Positions 31,001-42,701 of a stretch of 64,000 nt of DNA are shown piece after piece. Source of the stretch: an uncultured Alphaproteobacteria bacterium (lineage in GTDB: Bacteria; Pseudomonadota; Alphaproteobacteria; HIMB59; GCA-002718135). The DNA lies in NCBI GenBank assembly GCA_902612825.1, contig CACMET010000004.1, positions 1-64,000 of the forward strand, written 5' to 3'. Under the pieces are notes generated by a model that worked only from the letters and a program-made list of their open reading frames with translations, was not told the DNA's origin and did not search any database. A program made the translations under genes and the position numbers. Every line of letters begins with the position of its first letter. The stretch's first letter is position 1.

Positions 31001-31435
31001 TAAAGAAGTTCTTTGGAAGCCTAAGAGAACAAGGTTATTTATAAGATCTTCTAATTTAAATTTTTGTTTTTTTGAAATTTTTAAAAATTGTGAATTAATA
31101 ATTGATCTAGGGATTATTTTTTGTGTGATTGAATTAATTGTAGTGAATATTATTCTTTTTGCATTGGAATTTGATAAAATTTTAAGTGTTTTTAATCTTT
31201 CAATTTGAACTTCTTTTGAAGGAGAGACATTATCGTAGGGTATTTGATCCCAAGATTTAAATAATAAAATCTCAACATCAGGTAATAACCATTTAATTTT
31301 TTCTTCCATTGATGATATTTCTCTCTCATCTTTTCCAATGTATAAAATTGATTTATTGGAATTTTGATAAAACTGCGAAATGAAAAAGGGCTCAACATTA
31401 TGAATTGAAGGACCGATAGTATTTTTATTCTTCAT
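28058..31435 (-). CDS. mfd: Transcription-repair coupling factor
   Basis: 1125 aa SF2 helicase: GDVAFGKTEVILRA, LVGTHALL, DEEQ, SATPIPRTLSMSLSGIRDLSLI, LKGRVGRS. Confidence 0.97.
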   Translation of the reverse strand: MKNKNTIGPSIHNVEPFFISQFYQNSNKSILYIGKDEREISSMEEKIKWLLPDVEILLFKSWDQIPYDNVSPSKEVQIERLKTLKILSNSNAKRIIFTTINSITQKIIPRSIINSQFLKISKKQKFKLEDLINNLVLLGFQRTSLVRDKSEFSVRGSILDIFPNDISKPIRIDFFDEEIETIFEFDPITQKRLKEINSDLEFNIINELIINENNLNLFRKNFREIFPEYRNSQVYNLFSENIIPSGGEQFLPLFYDNLETLFDYVKDYKILLNDEFKNIFENRLENINDFYLARKNNKENFFLSPEFFYLNKEIFQKYLDNNEHFYFNTFDKNNHINIDVKIIHNLSSIKKEIDFSFINQFFTTNSKENFIYICCRSKGSLERVSKILQNNLSLNLNNVTNFNHSLSDNILLTILDIEESFKFNKYIFINEKSLFGYFFNTQISKSRKQTIFFEELNKLSIDSILVHSEYGLCKFNNIKKIELNDSIHECLELEFFENQKLFLPVENLSYVSKYSDDTDGNIILDKLGASHWQKRKADAKKKIRDAAKKLISIASKRLQSQSYEINTNIPEYDKFVSTFPYVETDDQLNAIQDVINDFSKMIPSDRLIVGDVAFGKTEVILRAIFLAAKSNLQSVVLVPTTILSRQHFINFKKRLSIFGINIAEISRLVSLKDKKEIFEKCNTGKIDVLVGTHALLNDKLTFNRLGLIVYDEEQKLGTIQKEKFKEIAPKAHCISLSATPIPRTLSMSLSGIRDLSLILTAPFERMAVRTYVSPFDSLTITEAIKREIYGRKNGVYFVVPRKKDLPFIEKFLNENLPEIKYVITHGQLSPKLLESRISKFYNQEVPLMLSTNIIENGLDLPHVNTIIVYRSNIFSLAALYQLKGRVGRSSKRGYAYITYKENELKDNGRKRLSIINSSDHLGAGFNIASQDLDLRGGGSIIGEEQSGFIKEIGTELYHQMLEEEINLQKSKINSDFIKKDSFHPIIKIPVEIYIPEDFINDVDLRLSIYKRISNINNKKEIEEIKIELIDRFGKLPKQLINLLKLVEIKIICLKNNIEKFEFSRKGILISFFQNKPKNPEKLLELSLSKNSSLILRPDQKIFYDFGGNLIDDRFELSKNVINLIK

Positions 31436-31673
31436 TAAGTATTTTATTAAATATTTCCTTAAATTCTAATGGAATAGCTACCTTAGAAGTAAGAAAATCA
31501 TAAATCTCGTTATCCGAGAATTGATTAAATAATGATTTGATTTCCTCAAGATCTTTTTCACTAAATTTATCTAACTGATTTATAAAATATCTTTTGTATA
31601 AAATATCTGTCTCTTTTGTTCCAGAGTAAGAAACCCTATATTTTATAGTTTTTTTTAGTGAATTGAATGACAT
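31425..31673 (-). CDS. sdhE: Succinate dehydrogenase assembly factor 2 (SdhE family)
   Basis: YRVSYSGTKETDILYKRYFINQLDKFSEKDLEEIKSLF; conserved position between mfd and recG. Confidence 0.88.
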   Translation of the reverse strand: MSFNSLKKTIKYRVSYSGTKETDILYKRYFINQLDKFSEKDLEEIKSLFNQFSDNEIYDFLTSKVAIPLEFKEIFNKILNEE

Positions 31674-31716
31674 AAAAATTGAATATAGAATATAGTTTAT
31701 AATTTTATAAAAATCT

Positions 31717-33798
31717 ATGAGACCAGAAAAATTAAATTATATATTATCTTCTATATCTTCTCTCAAAGGAGTTGGTCCAAAGTTAGAGCTAATTATTAAT
31801 AAATTAGGTATTTATAAGAATATTCATTTTGTTTGGAACATACCAAATAACATTCTGGAAAGAAAATTCTATGAAAATATTCATGATGCAGAAATTAATT
31901 CTTTAGTAACATTAAATTTAAAAATTATTAAACACGAGCCTTCGAGGTTTAAAAGACAACCTTATAAAATTAAATGTATCTGCGGAGATACAAATATTGA
32001 TTTAGTATATTTTAATGCAAGACATCCTATGTTGAGACAAATGCTTCCAACAAATGAAAATAGATTAATATCTGGAAAATTAGAATATTTTAGAAACACA
32101 TTTCAAATCACACACCCTAGTCATGTAAGCGCTTTAAACAATAATAAAATAATCAAAAGTAAAGAGGCAGTTTACAGTTTAACTAGTGGCCTCAATCAAA
32201 ATATAATGAATAAATTAACCGATCAAATATTAAATAATTTACCAAATTTTAATGAATGGATAGAAACATCAATATTAAAGAAATATAAATTTAAAGGATG
32301 GAATGAAGTAGTTAAAAATCTTCATAGTCCAAGTGATGATAATATAAAAAATAAAAATTTACTCAGAAGAAGATTAGCATTTGATGAATTATTATCTCAT
32401 CAATTAGCTATAGGCATTATGCGAAATTTTAATCAAAAGAAAAAAGGTCTAAAAATTACTAGTGAAAATAAAACATTAAATAAATTTTATAGTAATTTAG
32501 ATTTTCAACTTACAAATTCACAAAAAAATGTAATCAAAGAAATACTTCAGGATCTAGCAAGTTCTAATCAAATGATCAGATTGTTGCAAGGAGATGTTGG
32601 TTCTGGAAAAACTATTGTAGCTTTAATATCAATGATAAAAGTATTTGAAAGTAATTTTCAATCTGCTTTAATGGTTCCTACTACAATACTCGCATTTCAG
32701 CATTATGAAAATATATTAAATTTATTAAAAGATTCAAAAATAAATGTTCTTCTTCTTACTGGAAAGGATAAGGGTAAAGAAAGAATAGAAAAATTAGATA
32801 AAATTAAAAATGGGAATGTAGATATTATAATTGGGACACATGCTTTAATACAAGATACAGTAAAATTTAACAATTTAGGTTTAGCAGTTATTGATGAACA
32901 GCATAGATTTGGTGTTTATCAAAGAATGGTATTTAACCACAAAAATCATAAACCAAATATTTTAGTAATGAGTGCGACTCCCATTCCAAGAACATTAACA
33001 TTAGCAGCATATGGAGATATGAAAGAGAGTAAATTAACTGAAAAACCTTTAGGTCGTAAACCAATTATAACTAGCTCTTTGTCATTAAAAAAAGAAAATC
33101 AACTTCTTGATAGAATAAAAGAAAAAATAAAAAATTCATCTTCTAAATTTTACTGGGTATGCCCTTTAATAGAAGAATCTGAAGAGTTAGATCTAAAAGC
33201 TGCAGAGGAAAGGTACAAAATTTTAAAAAAATATTTTAAAAATAAAGTTCTTTTAATGCATGGACGTTTAAGTGAAATAGAAAAAGAAGAGATAATGACA
33301 AAGTTTAAAAATGAGGATTATAAAATTTTAGTTTCAACAACTGTTATTGAAGTTGGTGTGGATATTCCTTCTGCAACAACAATTGTAATTGAACATGCAG
33401 AAAGATTCGGCTTAGCTCAACTTCATCAATTGAGAGGTCGTGTCGGTAGAAATGACATTCAATCATATTGTATACTTTTACATAAAGATAATATTGGGGA
33501 AATTTCAAAACAAAGAATTAATATAATGAAGCAAACAAATGATGGTTTTAAAATCGCTGAAGAGGATTTAAAAATAAGAGGTCCAGGAGAAATTTTAGGA
33601 AAAAAACAATCTGGTAGCCCATCTTTTTATGTAGCTGATCTTAGTTTTGATCACGATCTATTAGAAGATGCTAAAATTATGGTAGAAGATATATTATCCA
33701 AAAATCCAAAATTGGAAAACATAGAAGGAGAAAATCTTCGAAACTTATTGTATCTTCAAGAAAGAGATGCAGCAATTTTAACACTTACTGCTGGATAA
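31717..33798 (+). CDS. recG: ATP-dependent DNA helicase RecG
   Basis: LLQGDVGSGKTIVAL, IGTHALIQD, VIDEQHRFGV, MSATPIPRTLTLAAYGDM, LRGRVGR. Confidence 0.97.
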   Translation: MRPEKLNYILSSISSLKGVGPKLELIINKLGIYKNIHFVWNIPNNILERKFYENIHDAEINSLVTLNLKIIKHEPSRFKRQPYKIKCICGDTNIDLVYFNARHPMLRQMLPTNENRLISGKLEYFRNTFQITHPSHVSALNNNKIIKSKEAVYSLTSGLNQNIMNKLTDQILNNLPNFNEWIETSILKKYKFKGWNEVVKNLHSPSDDNIKNKNLLRRRLAFDELLSHQLAIGIMRNFNQKKKGLKITSENKTLNKFYSNLDFQLTNSQKNVIKEILQDLASSNQMIRLLQGDVGSGKTIVALISMIKVFESNFQSALMVPTTILAFQHYENILNLLKDSKINVLLLTGKDKGKERIEKLDKIKNGNVDIIIGTHALIQDTVKFNNLGLAVIDEQHRFGVYQRMVFNHKNHKPNILVMSATPIPRTLTLAAYGDMKESKLTEKPLGRKPIITSSLSLKKENQLLDRIKEKIKNSSSKFYWVCPLIEESEELDLKAAEERYKILKKYFKNKVLLMHGRLSEIEKEEIMTKFKNEDYKILVSTTVIEVGVDIPSATTIVIEHAERFGLAQLHQLRGRVGRNDIQSYCILLHKDNIGEISKQRINIMKQTNDGFKIAEEDLKIRGPGEILGKKQSGSPSFYVADLSFDHDLLEDAKIMVEDILSKNPKLENIEGENLRNLLYLQERDAAILTLTAG

Positions 33799-33803
33799 TA
33801 GTT

Positions 33804-34241
33804 ATGGATATAGAAAAAGGAATTAGATTTGAATGCCAGGGTTCTGGAAATTGTTGTGTTTCAAGAGGTAACTATGGTTTTGTTTATTTAAGCAAGAAAG
33901 ATATTAAAAAATTGTCAGATGGATTTAAAATAACAGAACAAAACTTTGTAAAAAACTATTGTCAAAAAACTGATGATTTCATTCACTTAAAGGAACTAAA
34001 AAAAAATAATGGAAATTGCATATTTTTGAAAGATAACAAATGCACTGTTTATAAATCAAGACCTATACAATGTAGAACTTGGCCTTTTTGGCCTGAAAAT
34101 ATGAATACAAAAACTTGGAATAACGATATTGCTAAAAATTGCCCTGGTGTAGGTAAAGGTAAAGTAATAGCAAAGAAAGAAATTTTAAAACAAGTACAAA
34201 TTGATTATGAAAACGAATTAAATATTAAGAATAAAAATTAA
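33804..34241 (+). CDS. YkgJ-family Cys-cluster protein
   Basis: FECQGSGNCCVSRGNYGFV...CIFLKDNKCTVYKSRPIQCRTWPFWPE. Confidence 0.9.
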   Translation: MDIEKGIRFECQGSGNCCVSRGNYGFVYLSKKDIKKLSDGFKITEQNFVKNYCQKTDDFIHLKELKKNNGNCIFLKDNKCTVYKSRPIQCRTWPFWPENMNTKTWNNDIAKNCPGVGKGKVIAKKEILKQVQIDYENELNIKNKN

Positions 34242-34420
34242 CCATCAGACTCAAATTCCATTTCTTTAAAGTATCCGATATATTTATTAGTCTTTTTTTT
34301 AAGCAATATCTTTATTGTTGTCCCTTCAAGAACTACTTCAAGAATGTTTTCATTTTTTCTTAAAATATCACAATTTTTCTCAATACCTGATGCAATATTT
34401 TTGATTTTTGCTTTTTTCAT
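34238..34420 (-). CDS. Small hypothetical protein
   Basis: 60-aa ORF in an otherwise unoccupied gap, interlocked stop with the convergent gene. Confidence 0.5.
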   Translation of the reverse strand: MKKAKIKNIASGIEKNCDILRKNENILEVVLEGTTIKILLKKKTNKYIGYFKEMEFESDG

Positions 34421-34426
34421 TTTGGA

Positions 34427-34502
<76 letters not shown>

Positions 34503-34552
34503 ATCGAATTTGTATTCTATATAGTTCAAATATTGTAAGCGCAAGTGATTAA

Positions 34553-35044
34553 CTAAGAGTTTTTTTTATTAAGTTTCTCTAAAGTATTTTTAGAAACAAA
34601 ATTTGAAACATCTCCACCTAGTTTATGGACTTCTTTTACAAAATTAGATGAAATGAATGAGTTTTTTTCAGAAGTCATAAGAAATATTGTCTCGATATCG
34701 GGGTTAAGTTGGTAGTTCATGCCTGTCATTTGAAATTCATACTCAAAATCAGATACTGCTCTTAAACCACGTATTATACATGTGGCATTTTGATCTTTAG
34801 CAAAAGTTGTAAGTAATCCTGATAACTCAGTAACATTAATTTTTGAATTTAATTCATTTAGAGAGGTGATATCACTTTTAATAATATTAATTCTTTCTTG
34901 AACACTAAACAATGAATCTTTGTTAATATTATTAGCGACAGCTATTACTAAATTATCTACTATTCTTAATGATCTTATAATTATATCCATATGACCTGCA
35001 GTCATAGGATCAAAAGTACCTGGATATATTCCAATTTTATTCAT
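34553..35044 (-). CDS. coaD: Pantetheine-phosphate adenylyltransferase
   Basis: [43 protein letters not shown]; start moved from 35089 to the Met before [11 protein letters not shown]. Confidence 0.94.
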   Translation of the reverse strand: MNKIGIYPGTFDPMTAGHMDIIIRSLRIVDNLVIAVANNINKDSLFSVQERINIIKSDITSLNELNSKINVTELSGLLTTFAKDQNATCIIRGLRAVSDFEYEFQMTGMNYQLNPDIETIFLMTSEKNSFISSNFVKEVHKLGGDVSNFVSKNTLEKLNKKNS

Positions 35045-37715
35045 CATTTTCGAATTCTTGTATTCTAGAAACAGAAACAATTCTATCACTTTCTGGTATC
35101 TTAAAAATACTTACACCTTTTGTTGATCTTCCAGCTATTCTAATTTGGTTTACATTAACTCTAATTATTTGACCCTTGTCACTAACAAGAATAATTTCAT
35201 CGTTGTCCTTAACAACAAAACAATCAACAACTTCACCATTTTTTTCTGATGTAATTATACCAGTGATACCTTTCCCTCCTCTATTTGAAATTCTATATTC
35301 ATAAGCGGATGATCTTTTTCCAAAACCCTTTGATGTTATAGCTAAAAGAAATTCCTCATTATTATTTAATTCCTCAAATCCATTTTTGAGTGATGAAGTT
35401 TCTTTTCTACTTTCGGATGCTGCTCTTAAGTATTCTTGACGAATGCTCATATCAATTACTGAATGTTTTAAAATTGCTAAAGAAATGATTGTATTGCCCT
35501 TATCTAATTTTATACCCCTTACACCTGAAGAATTTAAACCAGAAAATAATCTTAATTTTTCAACTGGAAAACGTAAACATTTTCCATTTGATGAAGAAAG
35601 TAAAATATCATCATCTACAGTACAAAGCTTAACACCAATTAATTCATCTTTTTCATCAAGCCTAATAGATACTTTGCCTGAGTCCCTCAATTCTCTTTTT
35701 CCACTCTTAGCAACATCAATTAATTTATTTTTTCTAACCATTCCATTTTTAGTTGTAAAAATAACATAAAATTTTTCCCACTGATTTTCATCTAGGGGCA
35801 ATGGTAGAAAAGTTGATATTTTTTCAGAATTTTTAAATGGCAATAAATTTACTATAGGTTTTCCTCTTGCCTTTAAACTAGCTTCAGGAACATCATGAGA
35901 TTTTAGAGAATAAACCTTTCCTAATGAAGAAAAAACTAAAAGTTTAGTATGAGTATCTGCAAAGTGAATTTCTTTAACAAAATCTTCTTCCCTTGTTGAC
36001 ATACCAGTTTTACCTTTACCTCCTCTATTTTGAGAACGATAATTAGATAATAGTGATCTTTTAATGTATCCATTATTAGAAATAGTTAAAACTATATCTT
36101 CTTGTTGAATATATCTTAAATCATCTACTTGCTCATATTCTTGATCAATAATTTCACTACGTCTGTCAGTTGCAAATTCTTTTTTAATTTCAGCTAATTC
36201 ATTTTCTATTTCCTTTAGAAGAATATCCCTAGAATTAAGTATAGATAGGTAATTTTTAATTTCTAAAATTAAACTTTCTAAATCTTTTTGTATATCTTCT
36301 CTTTCTAAAGCAGTTAATTTTTGTAATCTTAATTCTAAAATAGCTTTAGCCTGTGCTTCAGAAAAATTGAAAGTGTTGTTTTTTAACTCTACAGCATCAT
36401 CCTCAACTGATTTAATAAAATTAAGATTTTGTTTAGATACTTTCCATTTCTTTTTAATTAATTTTTCTTTTGCTTCTTTTGTATCTTTTGAACTTTTTAT
36501 TAATTCTATAATTTCATCAATATGTTCATTTGTAACAACCAATCCAACTAAAATATGAGCTTTTTCTCTAGCTTTATTAAGGTCAAATAATGTTCTTTTT
36601 ATTATTACTTCTTCTCTAAAATCTAAAAATGAAACTAAAATTTCTTTTAAATTCATTTGTTCTGGCTTCCCTTTATTTAAAGCAAGCATATTAGAATTAA
36701 ATGTCGTTTGAATTAACGTATGTTTATATAATTGATTGAGAATAATGTTTGAGTCTACATCTTTTTTTAATTCTATAACAACCCTAACACCGTTTCTATC
36801 TGACTCATCTCTTAAATCTGAAATTCCTTCAACAATTCCATTTTTTACAATTTCCGCAATCCTTTCTAATAATTTTGATTTATTAACCTGATATGGTATT
36901 TCATGAAGAATGATTGCTTCACGATCCTTTTTAAAATTTTCAATACTAGTCTTTGATCTAACTACACACCCTCCTCTTCCAGTTTCAAATGCTTCTGTTA
37001 TGCCCTTTTTACCAATTATTTGACCTCCTGTTGGAAAATCAGGACCAAAAATATATTTTTGAAGGTCTGAGATATTACATTCTGGATTTTTAATAAGATA
37101 TAAAGATGCGTCTATAACTTCTCCTAAGTTATGTGGGGCAATATTAGTCGCCATTCCAACAGCTATTCCTGATGCTCCATTAACTAAAAGATTTGGAAAT
37201 TGGGATGGCAAAACTGAGGGTTCTTTTGTTGTATCATCATAATTAGACTGAAATGAAACAGTGTTTTTATCAATATCTTCAACAAGCTTTTCGGATACTT
37301 TAGCAAGTCTTGCTTCAGTATATCTCATTGCTGCAGGAGGATCGCCATCTAAAGATCCAAAATTCCCTTGACCATCAACTAACTCTAATCGCATGGAAAA
37401 ATCTTGTGCCATTCTAACCATAGAATTGTAAATAGCTGAGTCTCCGTGCGGATGATATTTACCCATTACATCACCCACTATTCTTGCAGATTTTTTGTAT
37501 GGTTTATTAAAATTGTACCCTGATTCACTCATAGAGTACAAAATTCTTCTGTGAACTGGCTTTAAACCATCTCTACAGTCTGGAAGTGCCCTACTAACTA
37601 TTACAGACATTGCATAATCCAGGTAGGATTTTTGCATTTCTTGCTCTAAACTTACTGAAGGTATATTAGTAGGTTTTTGATTATCGTTATTTGATGTATC
37701 TATATCGTCAGGCAC
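35037..37715 (-). CDS. gyrA: DNA gyrase subunit A
   Basis: [41 protein letters not shown], repeated C-terminal beta-pinwheel RGGKG boxes. Confidence 0.98.
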   Translation of the reverse strand: MPDDIDTSNNDNQKPTNIPSVSLEQEMQKSYLDYAMSVIVSRALPDCRDGLKPVHRRILYSMSESGYNFNKPYKKSARIVGDVMGKYHPHGDSAIYNSMVRMAQDFSMRLELVDGQGNFGSLDGDPPAAMRYTEARLAKVSEKLVEDIDKNTVSFQSNYDDTTKEPSVLPSQFPNLLVNGASGIAVGMATNIAPHNLGEVIDASLYLIKNPECNISDLQKYIFGPDFPTGGQIIGKKGITEAFETGRGGCVVRSKTSIENFKKDREAIILHEIPYQVNKSKLLERIAEIVKNGIVEGISDLRDESDRNGVRVVIELKKDVDSNIILNQLYKHTLIQTTFNSNMLALNKGKPEQMNLKEILVSFLDFREEVIIKRTLFDLNKAREKAHILVGLVVTNEHIDEIIELIKSSKDTKEAKEKLIKKKWKVSKQNLNFIKSVEDDAVELKNNTFNFSEAQAKAILELRLQKLTALEREDIQKDLESLILEIKNYLSILNSRDILLKEIENELAEIKKEFATDRRSEIIDQEYEQVDDLRYIQQEDIVLTISNNGYIKRSLLSNYRSQNRGGKGKTGMSTREEDFVKEIHFADTHTKLLVFSSLGKVYSLKSHDVPEASLKARGKPIVNLLPFKNSEKISTFLPLPLDENQWEKFYVIFTTKNGMVRKNKLIDVAKSGKRELRDSGKVSIRLDEKDELIGVKLCTVDDDILLSSSNGKCLRFPVEKLRLFSGLNSSGVRGIKLDKGNTIISLAILKHSVIDMSIRQEYLRAASESRKETSSLKNGFEELNNNEEFLLAITSKGFGKRSSAYEYRISNRGGKGITGIITSEKNGEVVDCFVVKDNDEIILVSDKGQIIRVNVNQIRIAGRSTKGVSIFKIPESDRIVSVSRIQEFENDE

Positions 37716-37857
37716 TAAAAAAATCCAAGTTTTCTAAGAAAAATTAAGAATTTTTTATATCAAAAAGCACAATTTAAACCAATATAAATAAATGGTTAAG
37801 TAATATTAAAAAAACTATATTTTTCAGTAATTAATTAATAATATCTAAAAACAATAT

Positions 37858-38331
37858 TTAAAAAGGGATATCTTCATCTAAATCTTCAGAATCACCTGAT
37901 TGATTTCTAAAAGAATTTTCCTCAATAGGCTTAGATTGATCCATTTCTTGAGAATTATCAGATACCTGAGAATTACTATTTCTGCTGTCTAAGAGGGTTA
38001 AATTACAATTATATCCCTGTAAAATGACCTCTGTGGTGTATCTATCATTTCCATCTTTATCTTGCCATTTCCTTGTTTGAAGCTCTCCTTCAACGTAAAT
38101 TTTAGATCCTTTTTTTACGTATTTTTCTACTATATCAACTAAGCCGTCTCCAAAAACAACAATGTTATGCCAAGATGTCTTTTCTTTTTGTTCTTGAGTA
38201 TTTCTATCTTTCCATCTTTTTGAAGTTGCAATTGAAAATGAAGCCATTTTAGCTCCAGACTGCATAGACCTAATTTCAGGATCTCTTCCTAAGTTTCCTA
38301 ATAAAATTGTTTTATTAACACTACCAACCAT
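37858..38331 (-). CDS. ssb: Single-stranded DNA-binding protein
   Basis: SVNKTILLGNLGRDPEIRSM, WHNIVVFGDGLVDIVEKYVKKGSKIYVEGELQTRKW, acidic tip DEDIPF. Internal Met 38331 preferred as start. Confidence 0.96.
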   Translation of the reverse strand: MVGSVNKTILLGNLGRDPEIRSMQSGAKMASFSIATSKRWKDRNTQEQKEKTSWHNIVVFGDGLVDIVEKYVKKGSKIYVEGELQTRKWQDKDGNDRYTTEVILQGYNCNLTLLDSRNSNSQVSDNSQEMDQSKPIEENSFRNQSGDSEDLDEDIPF

Positions 38332-38388
38332 AAGAATTCTATATATATCCATATAACATATTAAAGTTATTAGATAACACTAATATTC

Positions 38389-41193
38389 ATGAATTTAGAT
38401 AAAATTGTTATAAAAGGTGCAAGAGAGCACAATCTTAAAAATATCAACTTAGAAATACCAAAAAATAAACTTGTTGTAATTACAGGTGTAAGTGGCTCAG
38501 GAAAATCAACTTTAGCATTTGATACAATTTATTCTGAAGGACAAAGAAAATATGTTGAGAGTCTATCAGCATATGCAAGACAATTTCTTCAAATGATGAA
38601 TAAGCCTGATGTAGATAGTATTGATGGTCTATCACCAGCTATTTCTATAGAACAAAAAACTACACAAAAAAATCCAAGAAGTACCGTAGGTACAGTCACA
38701 GAAATCTACGATTACCTAAGAGTGCTATATGCTAGAGTTGGCGTTCCCTACTCTCCAGCAACGGGTAAACCAATTAAATCGCAATCAGTTAGTGAAATGA
38801 CTGATCTTATAATTAAAAATAATATTGATAAAAGAATTTATATTTTATCTCCAATAGTTAGAGATCGAAAAGGTGAATATCGAAAAGAAATCGAAGATTT
38901 AAAAAAAAGAGGTTATCAACGACTTAAAGTAGATAATGTTGTCTATGATATTGATGAAGTGCCTTCACTTAAAAAGAATTTTAAACATAATATTGATGTT
39001 GTAATTGATCGACTTGTTGTAAAAAAAAATATCCAACAAAGACTGAGTGAAAGTATAGAAGTTGCGTTAACTTTATCAGATGGTTTGTTATATTTAGAAA
39101 ATCTAGATACGAATAAAATATCGATATTTTCATCAAAATTTGCATGTCCTGTGTCTGGATTTAGCATTGAAGAGATTGAACCTAGATTATTTAGTTTTAA
39201 TGCACCGCAGGGTGCATGTTCTGAGTGTGATGGGTTAGGAGTTGAAAAATATTTTGACGAAAACAAGATTGTGCCAGATGAGACTAGATCAATTTCTGAT
39301 GGAGCTATTAAACCATGGGAAACAAAAGTATTTGGTTATCAAAAAAAATATTTTGTTGAAACAATAGATAAAATTTTAAAACAATTCAAAGTTAAGAAAA
39401 ATGTTCCATGGAGTGAAATTCCAAAAAAAATAAAAAATATAATTCTTTATGGAGATGAGAATAGTGAACTAAATTTTTTATATGATTTTGAGGGAATAAT
39501 TAACTTTATTGATCGAAAATATGAGGAAACTGAGAGATGGTGGCTTCAATATGAATTAGAAAAATATTTATCTGAAAGAGACTGTGAAGTTTGCAATGGT
39601 TTCCGTCTTAACGATAAAGCTTTAGCCGTAAGAATTGATGAGAATCATATTGGAAATATTACTAAAAAATCAATTAGCGAATGTTTAAACTGGTTTTCAT
39701 CACTTGAAAGTAAACTTGATAAAAATAATAAAAAAATTGCTGAAGGAGTTATTAAAGAAATAAAAGATAGATTAGTTTTTTTAAATAGAGTTGGTTTAGA
39801 TTATTTATCATTAGCAAGAGCTAGTAAAACTTTGTCTGGAGGTGAAAGTCAAAGAATTAGATTGGCAAGTCAAATTGGCTCAGGTTTAACAGGAGTTTTA
39901 TATGTTTTGGATGAACCATCTATTGGATTACATCAAAAAGATAATCAGCAACTAATTGAAACTTTATTTAGATTAAGAGATTTAGGAAATACTGTAATTG
40001 TTGTTGAACATGATGAGGATGCAATAAGACAATCTGATCATATAATTGATATTGGTGTTAAAGCAGGAGTTAATGGAGGGCACATAATTGCAGAGGGAGA
40101 ACTTAAAAAAATACTTAAAAATAATAAAAGTTTGACAGCAAAATATTTGAATAAATCCTTAAAAATAGAAGTTCCAAAAAATAGAAGAAAATTTAATAAA
40201 AATAAAGTTTTTAAGCTTAATAAAATAAAAACAAACAACTTAGATAATCTTAATATAACTTTACCTTTAGGAAATTTTATTACTGTTACAGGTGTATCTG
40301 GAAGTGGTAAATCTTCATTAATTATTGATACATTGTATCAAAGGTTAGATGAGTATTTCAATAAATCTTTAAATAAAGATGAAAGTCGTTTTAATTTTAA
40401 AGGTATTAATCATATCGATAAAGTAATTGATATTGATCAATCACCTATTGGAAGAACACCAAGATCAAACCCAGCAACATATACAGGATGTTTTACTCCA
40501 ATAAGAGATTGGTTTGCGAATTTAAATGAATCAAGTGCTAGAGGCTATAAACCAGGTCGTTTTTCATTTAATGTTAAAGGCGGTAGATGTGAATCATGTG
40601 AAGGTGATGGGGTGAAAAAAATAGAAATGCATTTTTTAGCTGATGTTTATGTTGAGTGCGATATCTGCAAAGGTAAAAGGTACAATAGGGAGACTTTAGA
40701 AGTAAAATATAAGGATAAATCTATTTCTGATGTTTTAGAAATGACTGTTGAAGAAGGTTATAAATTTTTCGATAAAATTCCTGCAATAAAACAAAAATTA
40801 CAAACTTTAATGGATGTAGGATTAGATTATATAAAAATTGGTCAATCAGCTACTACTTTATCAGGTGGTGAAGCGCAAAGAATAAAATTATCAAAAGAAT
40901 TATCAAAAAGATCAACAGGAAAAACACTATATATTCTTGATGAGCCAACTACCGGTCTTCATTTTGATGATGTAAAAAAATTACTTAAAATTCTTCATAC
41001 TCTTGTTGATGAAGGTAATACAGTAATCGTTATTGAGCATAATCTTGATGTTATTAAAACAGCAGATCATATAATTGATTTGGGTCCTCTAGGAGGTGTA
41101 AATGGTGGTCAAATTGTTGGAACTGGTACCCCCGAAGATATTGCAAATAATAAAAAAAGCTATACAGGTGAATTTTTAAAGAAAATTTTGTAA
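38389..41193 (+). CDS. uvrA: Excinuclease ABC subunit A
   Basis: [38 protein letters not shown]; two LSGGE signatures; CxxC zinc modules. Confidence 0.98.
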   Translation: MNLDKIVIKGAREHNLKNINLEIPKNKLVVITGVSGSGKSTLAFDTIYSEGQRKYVESLSAYARQFLQMMNKPDVDSIDGLSPAISIEQKTTQKNPRSTVGTVTEIYDYLRVLYARVGVPYSPATGKPIKSQSVSEMTDLIIKNNIDKRIYILSPIVRDRKGEYRKEIEDLKKRGYQRLKVDNVVYDIDEVPSLKKNFKHNIDVVIDRLVVKKNIQQRLSESIEVALTLSDGLLYLENLDTNKISIFSSKFACPVSGFSIEEIEPRLFSFNAPQGACSECDGLGVEKYFDENKIVPDETRSISDGAIKPWETKVFGYQKKYFVETIDKILKQFKVKKNVPWSEIPKKIKNIILYGDENSELNFLYDFEGIINFIDRKYEETERWWLQYELEKYLSERDCEVCNGFRLNDKALAVRIDENHIGNITKKSISECLNWFSSLESKLDKNNKKIAEGVIKEIKDRLVFLNRVGLDYLSLARASKTLSGGESQRIRLASQIGSGLTGVLYVLDEPSIGLHQKDNQQLIETLFRLRDLGNTVIVVEHDEDAIRQSDHIIDIGVKAGVNGGHIIAEGELKKILKNNKSLTAKYLNKSLKIEVPKNRRKFNKNKVFKLNKIKTNNLDNLNITLPLGNFITVTGVSGSGKSSLIIDTLYQRLDEYFNKSLNKDESRFNFKGINHIDKVIDIDQSPIGRTPRSNPATYTGCFTPIRDWFANLNESSARGYKPGRFSFNVKGGRCESCEGDGVKKIEMHFLADVYVECDICKGKRYNRETLEVKYKDKSISDVLEMTVEEGYKFFDKIPAIKQKLQTLMDVGLDYIKIGQSATTLSGGEAQRIKLSKELSKRSTGKTLYILDEPTTGLHFDDVKKLLKILHTLVDEGNTVIVIEHNLDVIKTADHIIDLGPLGGVNGGQIVGTGTPEDIANNKKSYTGEFLKKIL

Positions 41194-41208
41194 ATAAAAG
41201 GAAATAAA

Positions 41209-41805
41209 ATGATAAATCTAGAGTTACCAGATCTACCCTACAGTAAAGATGCTCTAATGCCGTATATGTCGGCTGAAACTTTAGAGTTGCATCATGATAA
41301 GCATCACATGGCTTACATTACTAATGGAAATAAATTTATTAAAGAACAAAATATAACAGACGATAACGTTAATGATATAGTTATCAACTCTTATCAAAAA
41401 AATGCTCCAGTATTTAATAATGTTGCACAACATATAAATCATGTTCATTTTTGGGAAGTAATGAAAAATAATTCAGATGGAAAAATTCCATCTGAGCTCA
41501 AAAATAAGATAGTTTCAGATATTGGTTCAGTTGAAAAAATGAAAGAAGATTTTATAAATGCAGGCATTGGTCAATTTGGATCAGGTTGGTGTTGGTTAGT
41601 TCTAAATAATGGAAAATTAGAAATTACTAAAACACCAAATGGAGAAAACCCAATTGTACATGGTCAAACTCCTCTACTTGGATGTGATGTTTGGGAACAC
41701 TCATATTATGTTGATTATAGAAATAGAAGACCTGATTATTTAAAAGCTTTTATCAATAATTTAGTTAATTGGGAAAAAGTTACAGAAAACTTAAATAACG
41801 CTTAA
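41209..41805 (+). CDS. sodB: Superoxide dismutase (Fe/Mn)
   Basis: LELHHDKHHMAYITNGN, GSGWCWLVLNNGKLEI, DVWEHSYYVDYRNRRPDYLKAF. Confidence 0.97.
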   Translation: MINLELPDLPYSKDALMPYMSAETLELHHDKHHMAYITNGNKFIKEQNITDDNVNDIVINSYQKNAPVFNNVAQHINHVHFWEVMKNNSDGKIPSELKNKIVSDIGSVEKMKEDFINAGIGQFGSGWCWLVLNNGKLEITKTPNGENPIVHGQTPLLGCDVWEHSYYVDYRNRRPDYLKAFINNLVNWEKVTENLNNA

Positions 41806-42701
41806 TCATCTTCATCTTGCGGTCTGAACTTAAAAATTAATAAAGTTGGGACCGCAATAAAAACAGATGAATAAGTACCAATTATTACACCTATAATCAT
41901 TGTTAAAGCGAAAGGTCTAATAACCTCCCCTCCAAATATAAATAAAGAAACTAATGCAAGAAGCGTTGTTAAACTTGTCATTATAGTTCTCGATAAAGTG
42001 TTATTAACTGATAAGTTAAATAAATCTACTAATTCGAGTTTTTTATATTTTCTTAAATTTTCACGAACTCTATCAAATATTACTACTGTATCATTAATAG
42101 AATATCCAGCAATTGTAAGTATTGCTGCTATTGTTGCAAGAGAAAATTCTACATTAAGAATAGATAGCAATCCAAGAGTAAACAATACATCATGAGTTAA
42201 TGCAACAACTGCGCCGAAACCAAATTGCCATTCAAAACGAAGCCAAATGTAAATTAAAATGGCAATTAGTGCAAAAGAAACAGCTTGAAATCCTCTTAAC
42301 AGAAGTTCAGAACTAATTGTAGGACCAACAAATTCAGACCTTCTAAACTCAACAACCTTGTCTTGAATTAAATTTTTGACAGAATTAACTGTTTCAATAC
42401 TTTCTTGATTACTTTTATTTTGAAGTCTTATTAAAATAATATTCTTATTACCAAATTCCTGTAAAGATACATCACTATAAGAAGAAGATAAAATTTCTCT
42501 TAGTTCACCAATTGAAGTATTTTTTGTACTGACTTCAATTAAAGTACCTCCTTTAAAATCAATTCCAAGATTTAAACCCTTTATACTTAATAAGCCTATT
42601 GAGATTAATATGGCTAAAATAGAAAAAATTAAAAAATTTCTTCTTAAACCTAAAAAATTAATATTAGGCTCAACGGGAATAATTTTATTTAAACCAAACA
42701 T
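41802..42701 (-). CDS. secF: Protein translocase subunit SecF
   Basis: GLNLGIDFKGGTLIEV, GYSINDTVVIFDRVREN. Confidence 0.97.
   Translation of the reverse strand: MFGLNKIIPVEPNINFLGLRRNFLIFSILAILISIGLLSIKGLNLGIDFKGGTLIEVSTKNTSIGELREILSSSYSDVSLQEFGNKNIILIRLQNKSNQESIETVNSVKNLIQDKVVEFRRSEFVGPTISSELLLRGFQAVSFALIAILIYIWLRFEWQFGFGAVVALTHDVLFTLGLLSILNVEFSLATIAAILTIAGYSINDTVVIFDRVRENLRKYKKLELVDLFNLSVNNTLSRTIMTSLTTLLALVSLFIFGGEVIRPFALTMIIGVIIGTYSSVFIAVPTLLIFKFRPQDEDD

Noticed and set aside
35045-35089. N-terminal extension of coaD in the ORF track
   Set aside because: Extension ([14 protein letters not shown]) lies within the gyrA 3' end; conserved CoaD N-terminus starts at [13 protein letters not shown].
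35443-35769. Plus-strand 108-aa ORF
   Set aside because: Entirely antisense to gyrA; no recognisable domain.
38943-39266. Minus-strand 107-aa ORF
   Set aside because: Entirely antisense to uvrA.
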